From JAZKSG01 sp964384785 (GTDB taxonomy: Archaea; Thermoplasmatota; E2; DHVEG-1), in contig CAYLLH010000096.1 of assembly GCA_964384785.1 (NCBI GenBank), positions 1 to 29,334 on the forward strand: a stretch of DNA of 29,334 bases. The letters are read 5' to 3'. Below, piece after piece: positions 9,396-18,744 of this stretch; position 1 is the stretch's first letter, and the number at the start of each line of letters is the position of its first letter. The notes beneath the pieces are model-generated. The model was given only the letters and a program-made list of their open reading frames with translations. It did no database searches and had not been told where the DNA came from. The translations under genes were made by a program, and so were the position numbers.

Positions 9396-9514
9396 ATTTT
9401 TTTATCTCCTGTTTTATTATTATAATAATTGTAGGATATTTTAGATTTTCTTAATATATAAGTCTTTCTTTACATACATTTACATATTTATGTAATTATT
9501 TATTGAATATTATT

Positions 9515-9541
9515 AATACTTAAAAACATTTTTTAAGTATT
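9515..9541. terminator. Perfect 9-bp inverted repeat between two large exported-protein genes
   Basis: AATACTTAA (9515-9523) pairs with TTAAGTATT (9533-9541) around a 9-nt loop. It lies 18 nt after the stop of the minus-strand gene at 9560 and 120 nt before the start of the next minus-strand gene. It could end the first transcript, or be an operator for the second. No G/C pairs dominate, so thermal stability is low. Confidence 0.4.
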
Positions 9542-9559
9542 TAACATTCTAATATATAC

Positions 9560-12529
9560 TCAGTTTTTAGGTTTTAGATAGAAATTCAAATCTTCTACTG
9601 TAACACCATTTTTCACATTTAAAGATATATCCTCTTGAATATACCCTATTCTTTTAATCGTAATATTATAAATACCTGGTTTTAAATAAATTTCATAAGC
9701 ACCTTTCTCAAATATTAAATTAGATCTAACAGAGTTACCAATAAAACTACCTTGTTTTTTAGCACTAATTTTAACAAAACCAAGTTCATCACCAGAATCT
9801 TCATCAAAAACCATCCCAGAAACTTTCACACGAGGTCTATTAAACAAAATAAAAGGACCAACAAGAAAACCACTTTTACTGTAATTAACAGTATCAGCAT
9901 TTTCAGCATCAACAGTAACAGAAACAGTTACAGGCCCAAAACCCCAAAAAACCAAAGTATCTAAACCAGCATTAAAACCACCTGATAAAGATTTAACTTT
10001 ACCTGTTTCCTCAAAAGAATTACCTTTCTTAAAAATACGTTTTCCATCAACTCTAATAGTCCAATCTATGTTCTTAGCTGCAAAATCTCCATCATTACAA
10101 ATAGTTGTATCAAGACCAAATCCACCTGTAAAACCAACAACTCTTAACGAAGCTGGTTGTTTCAGCATCTCAACACCTGTATCACCAATAAACACATTTA
10201 TATTGTCAACTTCTCGATTATCAGACCAAATAACTTTTTGCCCTCTGTTTGCAAGATCAAAAGATTGATGTTTTTCTACAACTGATCCTTTGTTATCATT
10301 TAATAAAACTGGAGTATTCCATGTTTTTCCGCCATCAGTACTTTTACTAAGATACAAATCACCATCTCTTATAAATGAACAAATAAAAGTATTTTCTTTA
10401 ACCCATTTAATTTCAGGGCTAATCTCATCATCAGAAGAATTAGCAATAATAGAAGTACTAAATGTTTCTGTTTCAAAACCATCTGATGAATATTTACAAA
10501 TAATATCTTTATTTCCTTCTTTATCTGTTTCACTTGCAATTAAAACAGTGTTATTATATGCTCCAACAGAAGGATGATAAAAATTATCATCTTCATCAAT
10601 TTCCAAAATACCATTATAACCTAATTCGTTATCAGGTGGATTAGCAAAATCATACATCATCACTAAAAGTTTTGATTTACTCTCATTAAACCATTCATAC
10701 ACCGAATAAGAATTATGAGTTTTTTTATCAATATCAATTGAGCTATTTGCACAATTTGAATATTTAGGTTCCCATACAATATTTCCACTGATTTCATCAT
10801 CTTCACCAAGTTCCGGAACTAAATAAAAGATATGAGGCCCATTTACAACCTCAGCATCTGGATAATTAGTACTAGCAACTAAAGAAATAACTCCAAATTC
10901 GTGACTTTTTTGGGAGCTGTCGCATGCTATATCCATATCTTTGATACCATACCAATCAGGATCTGTATCAGGCAATTGTTCATGATTAGCAAAATCAAAA
11001 TAACTTTCGACAACATTTCCTTTAAGATTATATCTTAAAATGTAGATTGTTCCACCATGGTTATCATCTAAAGAGGGTTCAAAAGTAGCATAAAAGCGAT
11101 TATAATCCCAGTAATCAATAGCAGGATTGCTCTCAAAACCTTCTTCAATGTTGAAATCAAAAGATTCTTTCCATGATTTTCCATTATCTGTAGAATAAAC
11201 CCATTTAATACTTTGATCTTTATCAGATTCATAAGCAGCAAAAATATTTCCATCTTCATCTACTGCAACAGATGGATGAGTCTCATTACCAATCATATTA
11301 CTAACCTGATAGATATTGTTAAGTGATTCCTCAGAACCAAGATCAATAAAAACATCTGAATTATTCATAGATAAATATCCGGTTTTAATCCATTCAGCAT
11401 CAATAACTTCTTTTAAAACACGGATTTCATCTAAACTACCATTCAAACAGTCATTTCCATCAAAATCATTACCAAATAAAAGATCTTTATCGGATGTAGT
11501 AATTAAACCTTGGTAACTATTGTTTATTTCTTTTAATTCTCCATCCACATATAATTTTATTTCATGTTTAGAATCATTTTGATATGTTAAAACAAGATAA
11601 GACCATAGGTTTTCTTTTAAAGTAACATTAAAAGGAACTTTTACATCTGAACCTTGAATTTTTACTTTAAAAATAATATTCCCAGAAGAATTTATAAAAA
11701 GAGAATACGAGTCTTCTTTGTTTATTAATGTTGACAAATTATCGTTTTTAGAATACTTAACCCATGCCATTAAAGAAATCTTATTAGTTAAATCAAGACT
11801 ATTATTATCATCTGTTTCAATTTTGTCATCTAATCCATCGAAGGATACAGAACCATCAATTTTTCCAATTGAATCCTGCAGATCACCGGAGTATAATCCA
11901 TTGTTTTCATAAAGAGTTGAATCAAAAATTGTTCCTACTTTTTCAGATAAATGATCAACTAGAACATATTTTTCATCCCAAACCATTGTTTTATTTTCTT
12001 GATTATCACAAAATTGATTGCCATAATACATGTAAAAAACATTATCAATATCTTTAATTAAATCAAATTTTATCCATGCTACAAGATTTCCATTCGTTTC
12101 ATTAAATTTTTCGATTTCATGATATAATTTATTTTTTTCAGTATCAGTAAACACTATATCCTTACCATCACTTTGACAATGATCTCTAAAATCTTTATCT
12201 TTTGGAATGTTTAATAGAATTGTAAAATTTTTAAGATTTTTAGGTATATTTTCTTTTTTGATGGTTATAGTTCTTCTATACTGCCATGATTCATTCCACC
12301 AATCCTCTGGAGTGTTCTGATCTGTATCTAATGTGTAAATTGGTGGTTCTTCATCGAATAGCCCTGTTTTTTTTGCTGGAGCTGTTATCATATGAATTGA
12401 TGAATCTTCTGTTCTTTCATCGTTTTTTGATTTGTTTTCAATTGTTTGCGAAAAAACTGTGGGTGTTATCATTAATAGTGATATGGCTATTGATAAGAAG
12501 ATAAGATTTTTCTTTTTTGTTATAAACAT
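9560..12529 (-). CDS. Exported DUF2341 / LamG / BNR-like surface protein
   Basis: An exported protein of about 989 residues. The signal peptide is MFITKKKN followed by a hydrophobic stretch ending TVFSQ. A DUF2341-like module starts at WWNESWQYRRTITI and includes AWIKFD and FYMYYGN. A concanavalin/LamG-like domain follows (VSFDGLDDKIETDDNNSLDL, LMAWVKYS, KLYVDGEL). Next comes a long sialidase-like region with BNR/Asp-box motifs (YSTDNGKSWKES, KSTDGGKTWNTP). Near the C-terminus is a CARDB-like segment and then a carboxypeptidase-regulatory-like fold (VSGMVFDEDSGDELGFVKI, IYNITIKRIGYI). No C-terminal anchor is visible. The ORF is open to TTG 12547, but GGGGGA there is the ribosome-binding site for ATG 12529. 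Suggested role: glycan binding on the surface or in the medium. Confidence 0.82.
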   Translation of the reverse strand: MFITKKKNLIFLSIAISLLMITPTVFSQTIENKSKNDERTEDSSIHMITAPAKKTGLFDEEPPIYTLDTDQNTPEDWWNESWQYRRTITIKKENIPKNLKNFTILLNIPKDKDFRDHCQSDGKDIVFTDTEKNKLYHEIEKFNETNGNLVAWIKFDLIKDIDNVFYMYYGNQFCDNQENKTMVWDEKYVLVDHLSEKVGTIFDSTLYENNGLYSGDLQDSIGKIDGSVSFDGLDDKIETDDNNSLDLTNKISLMAWVKYSKNDNLSTLINKEDSYSLFINSSGNIIFKVKIQGSDVKVPFNVTLKENLWSYLVLTYQNDSKHEIKLYVDGELKEINNSYQGLITTSDKDLLFGNDFDGNDCLNGSLDEIRVLKEVIDAEWIKTGYLSMNNSDVFIDLGSEESLNNIYQVSNMIGNETHPSVAVDEDGNIFAAYESDKDQSIKWVYSTDNGKSWKESFDFNIEEGFESNPAIDYWDYNRFYATFEPSLDDNHGGTIYILRYNLKGNVVESYFDFANHEQLPDTDPDWYGIKDMDIACDSSQKSHEFGVISLVASTNYPDAEVVNGPHIFYLVPELGEDDEISGNIVWEPKYSNCANSSIDIDKKTHNSYSVYEWFNESKSKLLVMMYDFANPPDNELGYNGILEIDEDDNFYHPSVGAYNNTVLIASETDKEGNKDIICKYSSDGFETETFSTSIIANSSDDEISPEIKWVKENTFICSFIRDGDLYLSKSTDGGKTWNTPVLLNDNKGSVVEKHQSFDLANRGQKVIWSDNREVDNINVFIGDTGVEMLKQPASLRVVGFTGGFGLDTTICNDGDFAAKNIDWTIRVDGKRIFKKGNSFEETGKVKSLSGGFNAGLDTLVFWGFGPVTVSVTVDAENADTVNYSKSGFLVGPFILFNRPRVKVSGMVFDEDSGDELGFVKISAKKQGSFIGNSVRSNLIFEKGAYEIYLKPGIYNITIKRIGYIQEDISLNVKNGVTVEDLNFYLKPKN

Positions 12530-12646
12530 TTGATTTTGTTCCCCCAATTATAAGATTATTTTATCTTTTAAATTGCTTTTTATATATTTTTATTATATAT
12601 AATACTTTACATATATTTAAATCTTGTTAAGAAAATAAAAAAAAAA

Positions 12647-13993
12647 TTAACAGACCAAAATAACCTGAATATCCATCACATTTGTACCAGTCGGACCTGT
12701 AAAAATCAAATCAGTAAGAGGCTTAAAAAAATTATAAGAATCATTGTTTCTAAGAAAATCCTCAGGATTCATCCCAAGATCCATTGCTCTCTTCAAAGAA
12801 TAACCATCACAAATAGCACCCGCGGCATCACTCATACCATCTACTCCATCTGTTGCAAAAGAAGAAAAAACTAAATCACTACCTGCAATTTTTTTAACCG
12901 TACTTAAAACCATTTCCTGGTTACGACCACCCTTACCATCACCATGAATAGTAACCGTTGTCTCCCCACCAGAAATAAAAACCATGTTTTTATCACGTTT
13001 CTCATAATTCAAGGCTTTATCAGCAAGAAAACAACCCATATCACACGCTTCACCCTTAAGAGAAGTTGTAAGAAGCATAGTACCATAGTTTAACTCCTCA
13101 GCTTTTTCTTTAGCCGCATTACATGCAATATCATTATTAGCAACTATAAAATTAGTAACTTTATCAAAAACAGGATCATTTTTTTTAGGAGTCTCAACAA
13201 TTTCACCAGTTCTACCTTTAGAAAGAACCTTTATAACAGATTCAGGCGCCTTATTTTTCAAATCGTATTTATCTAATACTTTCAAGGCTTGATCAAAAGT
13301 AGTTTGATCAGGAAAAGTTGGACCTGAAGCAATAAAACTCATAGGATCACCAACAATATCCGAGATAATCAAAGAAACAATGGTTCCTTTACAAGATGCT
13401 GCTAACTGGCCACCTTTAACAGTAGAAAGATGTTTACGAACAGTGTTAATCTCATTTATATCAGCACCACTTTTCAACAACAACTCAGTAATACTTTTAA
13501 GATCATCTAAAGAAACACGTGGTTTTGTAAAAAGAGCTGAACCGCCACCAGAGATTAAAACAATTAAAAGATCATCCTCCTCAACTTTCCCTACAATCTT
13601 TAAAATCTCTTCTGCTCCCTTGATACTTCCTATGTTAGGAATAGGATGACCACCAACAAAAACACTAACTCTAGAGTCATCAACTTTTTGACAGCTATCA
13701 TTTGTAACCAAAGCACCCTCCTTTACATCGATATTATTATAAACAATAGATTGAGCCATACCCACACTGGCTTTCCCAAGACCAACAACATAAATATTTT
13801 TAAAACTGCTTAAATCAAAATCTTCACCTTTAATCTTAAGAGTTTTTTCATCTTTTATAACATCTTCAACAGCATTAAAAGGATCAACTGAAAGAAGAGC
13901 ATAATTTAAAATCTCAAGTAAATCCTTTCTAGCATTCCTAACTTTTTCATTAACTCCATTCTCTATAAGCTGTTCATAATTATTGAATTTCAT
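12647..13993 (-). CDS. Glycerate 2-kinase (MOFRL family)
   Basis: The protein is about 448 residues, the usual size. The N-terminal half has VVGLGKASVGMAQS, GALVTNDS, GGHPIPN and LLIVLISGGGSALF, and the C-terminal MOFRL part has FISGGETTVTIHGDGKGGRNQEM, SFATDGVDGMSDAAGAI and FTGPTGTNVMD. These are signature blocks of type II glycerate kinase, which converts glycerate to 2-phosphoglycerate in non-phosphorylating Entner-Doudoroff or serine/glycerate metabolism in archaea. The ORF is open to a TTG at 14020. GAGGAGGG lies inside that extension and serves ATG 13993 with a long spacer of about 14 nt. It follows SRP54 by about 50 nt on the same strand. Confidence 0.92.
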   Translation of the reverse strand: MKFNNYEQLIENGVNEKVRNARKDLLEILNYALLSVDPFNAVEDVIKDEKTLKIKGEDFDLSSFKNIYVVGLGKASVGMAQSIVYNNIDVKEGALVTNDSCQKVDDSRVSVFVGGHPIPNIGSIKGAEEILKIVGKVEEDDLLIVLISGGGSALFTKPRVSLDDLKSITELLLKSGADINEINTVRKHLSTVKGGQLAASCKGTIVSLIISDIVGDPMSFIASGPTFPDQTTFDQALKVLDKYDLKNKAPESVIKVLSKGRTGEIVETPKKNDPVFDKVTNFIVANNDIACNAAKEKAEELNYGTMLLTTSLKGEACDMGCFLADKALNYEKRDKNMVFISGGETTVTIHGDGKGGRNQEMVLSTVKKIAGSDLVFSSFATDGVDGMSDAAGAICDGYSLKRAMDLGMNPEDFLRNNDSYNFFKPLTDLIFTGPTGTNVMDIQVILVC

Positions 13994-14041
13994 AGAAAAT
14001 ATTTTTTCCCTCCTCAACAATAACTAAAAACAATTATTTTT

Positions 14042-15388
14042 TTAGTTATCAAAATTTAGTTGTTTCATAAGCTTCTTCTGCATACGTCGATTACCCTGAA
14101 ATCCTTTCATCATACGTTTAGTCATCTTATAATATTTCAAAAGCTCTTTAACATTTTTATTTTCAACACCAGCACCCTTAGCTATACGATTAACCCTGGA
14201 GGATCTAATAATATTTGGATTCTCCATCTCCTCATCAGTCATAGAATCCATAATAATACGAAAACGAGCGAGTTTATCCTCAGTTTCATCCATATCCATC
14301 TTCTTTTCAAGTTTTTTATTATTCATACCTCCGAAACCTGAAGGAAGCATCTCAGCAACTTTACTCAAAGACCCCATACCAGATAGCATATCCATCTGAT
14401 CATACATATCATGCAAAGTAAACTTACCAGACATAATACGAGCAGCAGCTTTTTTAGCATCCTTACCCTGCATACTCTCCTCAGCTTTCTCAATAAGAGT
14501 TTTAATATCGCCCATACCGAGAAGACGAGAAATAAAACTTTTAGGATCAAAACTTTCAAAATCAGTAGGATGTTCACCCGTACCAATAAAAACAATAGGA
14601 GCACCAACCTCTGAAGCGGCACTAAGAGCACCACCACCTTTAGCAGTACCATCAAGTTTTGTTAAAACAATACCAGAAATATCAACTGCATCATCAAAAG
14701 CTTTAGCCTGAGGACCAGCCTGTTGACCCACGGCGGCATCCATCACAAGAAGTTTTTCATCAGGATCAGTAGCTTTAAAAATCTCCTCCATTTCAATAAT
14801 AAGATCCTTTTCAAGCTTATGACGACCAGCGGTATCAACAATAATCACATCATTACTCTTCTTAAGCTCCTTAAGACCCTTCTTAACAACTTTAACCGCG
14901 TCTTTCTCTTTTTTATCACCATAACAAGGAACTTTTACACGTTCAGCAATCTGTTTCAACTGATCCACAGCAGCAGGACGATGAACATCACCAGCAATCA
15001 ACGCAGGACGAAGACCTTTCTTTTTAAAATAAGTAGCAAGTTTGCCACAACTAGTGGTTTTTCCTTGACCATTCAGGCCCACCATCATAATAATCTGTTT
15101 TTTTATAGGTAGATCACGGGATTCACCAAGAATACTCACCAGTTCTTCATAAACAATATGTATAACATGTTCACGATTACTCATACCAGATGGTGGTTTT
15201 TCTTCTAGAGCACGTTTCTCTATTTTTTTAGAAAGGTTAAGAACAAGTTTAACATTGACATCAGCCTGCAAAAGAGCTCTTTGTATATCGCGAACTATTT
15301 CTTTAACAAGCTTTTTGTCGATATGAACCGCATTAGCGATTTTTTTAATAGTGCCTTTAAGTGAATCACCAAGATTATCTAATACCAT
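14042..15388 (-). CDS. srp54: Signal recognition particle GTPase SRP54
   Basis: A 448-residue protein with the full Ffh/SRP54 layout. The N domain (1-95) includes DIQRALLQADVNVKLV. In the G domain the P-loop is GLNGQGKTT (104-112), followed by DTAGR (185-189) and TKLDGTAKGGGALS (243-256). The C-terminal methionine-rich M domain (about 310-448, GKFTLHDMYDQMDMLSGMG, MTDEEMENP, RVNRIAKGAG) binds SRP RNA and signal peptides. It delivers ribosomes to the membrane, which fits the many exported proteins nearby. The usual DTYRPAA block reads GDVHRPAA. SRP RNA is not seen in the window. Confidence 0.97.
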   Translation of the reverse strand: MVLDNLGDSLKGTIKKIANAVHIDKKLVKEIVRDIQRALLQADVNVKLVLNLSKKIEKRALEEKPPSGMSNREHVIHIVYEELVSILGESRDLPIKKQIIMMVGLNGQGKTTSCGKLATYFKKKGLRPALIAGDVHRPAAVDQLKQIAERVKVPCYGDKKEKDAVKVVKKGLKELKKSNDVIIVDTAGRHKLEKDLIIEMEEIFKATDPDEKLLVMDAAVGQQAGPQAKAFDDAVDISGIVLTKLDGTAKGGGALSAASEVGAPIVFIGTGEHPTDFESFDPKSFISRLLGMGDIKTLIEKAEESMQGKDAKKAAARIMSGKFTLHDMYDQMDMLSGMGSLSKVAEMLPSGFGGMNNKKLEKKMDMDETEDKLARFRIIMDSMTDEEMENPNIIRSSRVNRIAKGAGVENKNVKELLKYYKMTKRMMKGFQGNRRMQKKLMKQLNFDN

Positions 15389-15453
15389 AGTTTATTCTCA
15401 ACTTAAAGAAATAATAGGGTGTTATAAAATTTATCGTTTAATAATATAATAGA

Positions 15454-15966
15454 TTATACTTCAATTTGAGGTGGTTTTTCGTCTTCAATAGATTTTTTAG
15501 GAGGGCTAAAGCTTTTTAATTTGGTTATTGCTTCACCCCATTCATCCATTATTTTATCAATAGATTCTCTGCTTTTTGTATATAAATTTGTTAATTCGTC
15601 AATTGTTTCAGAAAAAGCTGGTATCGTTCTTGATAAATCTGTTTCTGTTATCATTCCTACTATATCATTATTTTTTACTACCGGGAGTCTTTTAATCTGA
15701 TTTTCCTTCATAATTTCAGCTGCTTTATCAACAGATGATGTTGCATGAATCGTTTTTAATCTCGGTGTCATGATTTCTTTTATTTTTGTTTCTTTAAGAT
15801 TTCCTTTTGATATTACCAGATATTGAATTATGTCTCTCTCGGTTATAATTCCAACAACAACATCATTATTTTTTACTACAAGACAACCAATATTATTTTT
15901 AGAATATGTTTCACATGCTTCCAAAACGGTACATTCGCTGTTGATTGTTAAAACATCTTTAGTCAT
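15454..15966 (-). CDS. Tandem CBS-domain protein
   Basis: Two CBS modules form one Bateman unit: MTKDVLTINSECTVLEA...GCLVVKNNDVVVGIITERDI (about 1-50), and IMTPRLKTIHATSSVDKAAEIM...RLPVVKNNDIVGMITETDLS (about 64-112). A hydrophilic helical tail of about 55 residues follows, of unknown role. CBS pairs sense adenine nucleotides or SAM. No effector domain is fused. The ATG at 15966 falls inside the conserved first motif. In-frame codons upstream (KIQIQEI) complete the missing strand, and a strong GAGGTGGT lies at 15991-15998, so the true start may be a non-AUG codon near 15975-15985. The neighbour downstream is SRP54. Confidence 0.85.
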   Translation of the reverse strand: MTKDVLTINSECTVLEACETYSKNNIGCLVVKNNDVVVGIITERDIIQYLVISKGNLKETKIKEIMTPRLKTIHATSSVDKAAEIMKENQIKRLPVVKNNDIVGMITETDLSRTIPAFSETIDELTNLYTKSRESIDKIMDEWGEAITKLKSFSPPKKSIEDEKPPQIEV

Positions 15967-16155
15967 TATTTCTTGAATTTGGATTTTTAAACCACCTCAA
16001 TTTTTTTTTGCGTGTTTTTTATACGTATGATATCTTTTTTTGTTTTTTTAATTTTTTTTGTGAAAAATGTTTCAATAAATCGAATGGTTTTATCCAAAGT
16101 CTTTTTAACGATAGTTAATATTTGTTTTATATATCTTTTAAGGGGGATAAAAAGA

Positions 16156-16923
16156 ATGGATTATAAAAAAATTAACATGCATAACGATAATAGTCATATT
16201 TTTATTATCAGCAAATGCAACAGCAATAAAAATAACAACAAAAGATAAAACCAAAGATTTTTCAAAATCAAACTACATAAAAACATCCTCAGATGACTAT
16301 GGCGACTATGATCCACTATGCGATATAAATATAACAATCGATATAAAACGTATAAGAGCACTAGATGAGATTGATAAATTTTCTGATCCAGATTTCTTTC
16401 TAAAAATTTTTGTAAACGAAGAAATGAAACAAAGCAAAGTATGGAAAAACACAAAATATGTAAAAAACCCTAATGATACATTTAGAATACATGGTAACGC
16501 ATTTTCAACAACCGCAGATGGAGAAACTACTCTGTAGATAGCTTCCAAATATCTGTTGGATTACATGAAGAAATAAGTTTCAGCAAACCCATACTTTTCA
16601 GCATAACACGTGGAACAATAAGTAAAGACAAACAAAGAGTAATCGTTTATGGAAGTGTCATAATGCATGAACTAGGTCATACACTCGGATGGTTCAGCTC
16701 GAATGTACCCGGTGTAGATATAGGTCCATTAAATATTGATGGCGATCGAAGCGACAGAACAACAATTTTAGATTATCTAATATGGCGATTCTTCTATAAA
16801 AACTACAGAAGCGTCATGAACTACGGATATGTCTACAACATGATAGGATACTCTGATGGAAGCCACGGACGAAATGATAACGACGATTGGGTGCTAATGA
16901 GTTTAACCTTTTTCCAAGAATAA
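16156..16923 (+). pseudogene. Exported zinc metalloprotease, two frameshifts
   Basis: An AGGGGG ribosome-binding site (16141-16146) is followed by ATG 16156, but the signal peptide (IIKKLTCITIIVIFLLSANATA) is in the next frame and starts one base after ATGG. Removing one G would repair it. That frame runs to TAG at 16535-16537. The continuation RNYSVDSFQISVG is in the frame of the last ORF, and one A inserted near 16522 would join them. The C-terminal part carries HELGHTLGW, the zinc-binding helix, and SVMNYGYVY, a Met-turn as in metzincin-like peptidases, then YSDGSHGRNDNDDW. The third zinc ligand expected three residues after the glycine reads Ser, so a different ligand must serve if it is active. 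The joined protein would be about 250 residues. The cause is either pseudogenisation or two base errors. Confidence 0.7.
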
Positions 16924-16987
16924 TTTTTTTCTTTTTTTCTTAAAGCTTTTAAACTTTATCATGATTAACAATAAATAGTTTGAAAAA

Positions 16988-17542
16988 ATGTTAGTAGACA
17001 GAAATGAAGCATTCAAATTACTAAAAAGATATCTAAAAAAAGACGAAAACATCCGTTTTGCATTAGCTGTAGAAGCAGTAATGAGAGAATTTGCTGTTAA
17101 ACTAAATCGTGACCCTGAACTTTGGGGTTTAACAGGTCTTCTTCATAATGTAGATTTTGAATACACTGCAGGCGAACCAGAAAAAAGAGGAGTACTCTCT
17201 AGTCAACTAGTTGAAGGTTTACTTCCAGAGAACGGAGTAAACGCAATAAAAGCAAACAATTACATCTATACGGATCAGATACCTACAACAAGTCTTGATA
17301 AAGCACTTATTTCAACTTCTACATTTGTAGGATTCATAAGAGAAATAATGAGAACCACTCCCGAGTGTACAATGAATCAAATAACACTAAAACTTGTAGT
17401 CGACCGTTACAATGATGCAAGTTTCTCCCCGAAATTCAAAAGAAGCCGAATACAACTAGCATCAGATACCGGCATGGAACTTATAAATTTCTTTGAAATG
17501 GCTTTAAACCGTCTAAAAAAAGGAATGGTAAAACAAGCCTAA
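16988..17542 (+). CDS. HD-superfamily protein with lost metal ligands
   Basis: A 184-residue protein matching a small HD-domain family by its frame: ALAVEAVMREFA (25-36), LWGLTGLLHNVDFEY (45-59), AIKANNYIYTD (86-96), then a helical C-terminal part. From memory of the family, the equivalents read KHSLAVEA, LLHDLDYE and KAHNYEYTG. Here the first His is Phe24, the Asp of the HD pair is Asn54 and the later His is Asn90, while His53 remains. The protein is therefore probably not a metal phosphohydrolase and may be a nucleotide-binding or structural derivative. A TATA-like TTTTAAACTTTAT about 30 nt before the ATG suggests a very short leader. It lies just upstream of aIF1A. Confidence 0.82.
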   Translation: MLVDRNEAFKLLKRYLKKDENIRFALAVEAVMREFAVKLNRDPELWGLTGLLHNVDFEYTAGEPEKRGVLSSQLVEGLLPENGVNAIKANNYIYTDQIPTTSLDKALISTSTFVGFIREIMRTTPECTMNQITLKLVVDRYNDASFSPKFKRSRIQLASDTGMELINFFEMALNRLKKGMVKQA

Positions 17543-17588
17543 ATTTTTTTTTTCTTAAAAAAGTTTAATAACACAAATTGATTCTCAT

Positions 17589-17599
17589 AATATATAAAA
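17589..17599 (+). promoter_or_regulatory. TATA box of the aIF1A-rio1-KH cluster
   Basis: AATATATAAAA is centred about 23 nt before GTG 17617, so transcription would start at or next to the start codon. It lies inside the longer possible reading frame from TTG 17578, which argues against that longer start. Confidence 0.5.
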
Positions 17600-17616
17600 A
17601 CAAAATTGTGATTTTA

Positions 17617-17934
17617 GTGAACAAAAACCATTCTAATGAAGAGTATATACGGTTAAAACTTCCTGATAAAAAAAACCATGAACTTTTTGGAATAGCCGAA
17701 CAACTAACCGGTGCATCTCATATCAAAGTTGTATGTGAAGATGGAAAAATACGTATGACTCGTATACCCGGCCGTATGAAAAGAAGATACCGAATTAGAA
17801 CCGGAGATCTTGTCATCATTAAACCATGGGATATACAAGATGACAAAGCAGATATTATTTATCGTTATACTCAAACACAGGCAATAATTTTAAGTAAAAG
17901 AAACCTTCTTCCAGAGTCCCTTGATGTGTTCTGA
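17617..17934 (+). CDS. eif1A: Translation initiation factor aIF1A
   Basis: The protein is 105 residues from GTG 17617. The S1-like OB fold reads YIRLKLPDKKNHELFGIAEQL, then IKVVCEDGKIRMTRIPGRMKRRYRIRTGDLVIIKPWD and KADIIYRYTQTQ, the diagnostic aIF1A core. It binds the small subunit A site and promotes scanning or initiation-complete assembly. The ORF is open from TTG 17578, but that extension is hydrophobic and covers the TATA box. A GTGAT just before GTG 17617 could act as ribosome-binding site. The stop overlaps the rio1 start, and the order aIF1A-rio1-KH is conserved in many archaea. Confidence 0.95.
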   Translation: MNKNHSNEEYIRLKLPDKKNHELFGIAEQLTGASHIKVVCEDGKIRMTRIPGRMKRRYRIRTGDLVIIKPWDIQDDKADIIYRYTQTQAIILSKRNLLPESLDVF

Positions 17935-18709
17935 ACGATTCCTTGATAAAAAACAATTAAAAAAACTAGATAAAGAATTTCAAAAAGTTATCGATAGAGA
18001 AGGAGTTGACCGTAAAACAGAAGACGAAGTATTTGATAAAAACACTCTTAAAACCATTGAAAAAATGATGTCTGATCGAGTCATAGATTATGTTGATTTC
18101 CCAATTTCTACTGGTAAAGAAGGCAATGTTTTCAGAGCCGTTACACCTGATAAAAATCTTGTTGTCCTAAAAATCTACAGGGTTTCAACATCAACCTTTA
18201 AACATATACAAAAATACATAATAGGTGACCCTCGTTTTGAAAACGTACATAAAACACATCGTAATCTTGTTATCGCATGGACCAATAAAGAATACAAAAA
18301 CCTTCAACTTCTTGAAAGAATTAATGTGAAAGCTCCACGGCCAATTAAATACTCTAATAATGTTTTAATTATGGAATACATAGGTTCAAAAGAACATAGT
18401 GCACCATTACTTAGAGATGTTAAACTTAAAAACCCAGAGGAAGTTTTTGAAAAAATAATAAAATTCATGGATTTAATGTACAAAAAAGCAAATCTTGTAC
18501 ATGGTGACCTTAGTGCTTTTAACATATTAATGTATGAGGAAGAACCATACATTATTGATCTTGGTCAAGCAGTATTATTGGATCATCTTAATGCAAAAGA
18601 TTTTTTAAGAAGAGATGTTCATAACATAGTAAATTATTTTAAAAAATATAATATACGAGCAGATGAACAAGAAATATTTGATAAAATCGTTAAAAAGAAA
18701 AAAAATTAG
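17924..18709 (+). CDS. rio1: Rio1-type serine protein kinase
   Basis: The protein is 261 residues. The RIO kinase core includes ISTGKEGNVFRAV as the nucleotide loop, VVLKIYRVSTSTFK with the ATP-binding lysine and the Rio1-type STSTFK flexible loop, a hinge LIMEYIG, the catalytic loop LVHGDLSAFNIL with Asp and Asn, and the metal loop IIDLGQAV. Rio1 acts in late small-subunit maturation. The ATG at 17924 lies within the last codons of aIF1A (overlap 11 nt), implying coupled translation. The KH protein gene follows at 18745. Confidence 0.96.
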   Translation: MCSERFLDKKQLKKLDKEFQKVIDREGVDRKTEDEVFDKNTLKTIEKMMSDRVIDYVDFPISTGKEGNVFRAVTPDKNLVVLKIYRVSTSTFKHIQKYIIGDPRFENVHKTHRNLVIAWTNKEYKNLQLLERINVKAPRPIKYSNNVLIMEYIGSKEHSAPLLRDVKLKNPEEVFEKIIKFMDLMYKKANLVHGDLSAFNILMYEEEPYIIDLGQAVLLDHLNAKDFLRRDVHNIVNYFKKYNIRADEQEIFDKIVKKKKN

Positions 18710-18744
18710 ATAACAAAAAAAAATTGGGGTTGAATTATTTTAAA

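Noticed and set aside
16012..16248. 78-residue ORF starting before the metalloprotease
   Set aside because: It is made of the T-rich promoter region and reads out of the frame of the signal peptide. The TATA box and ribosome-binding site of the protease gene lie inside it.
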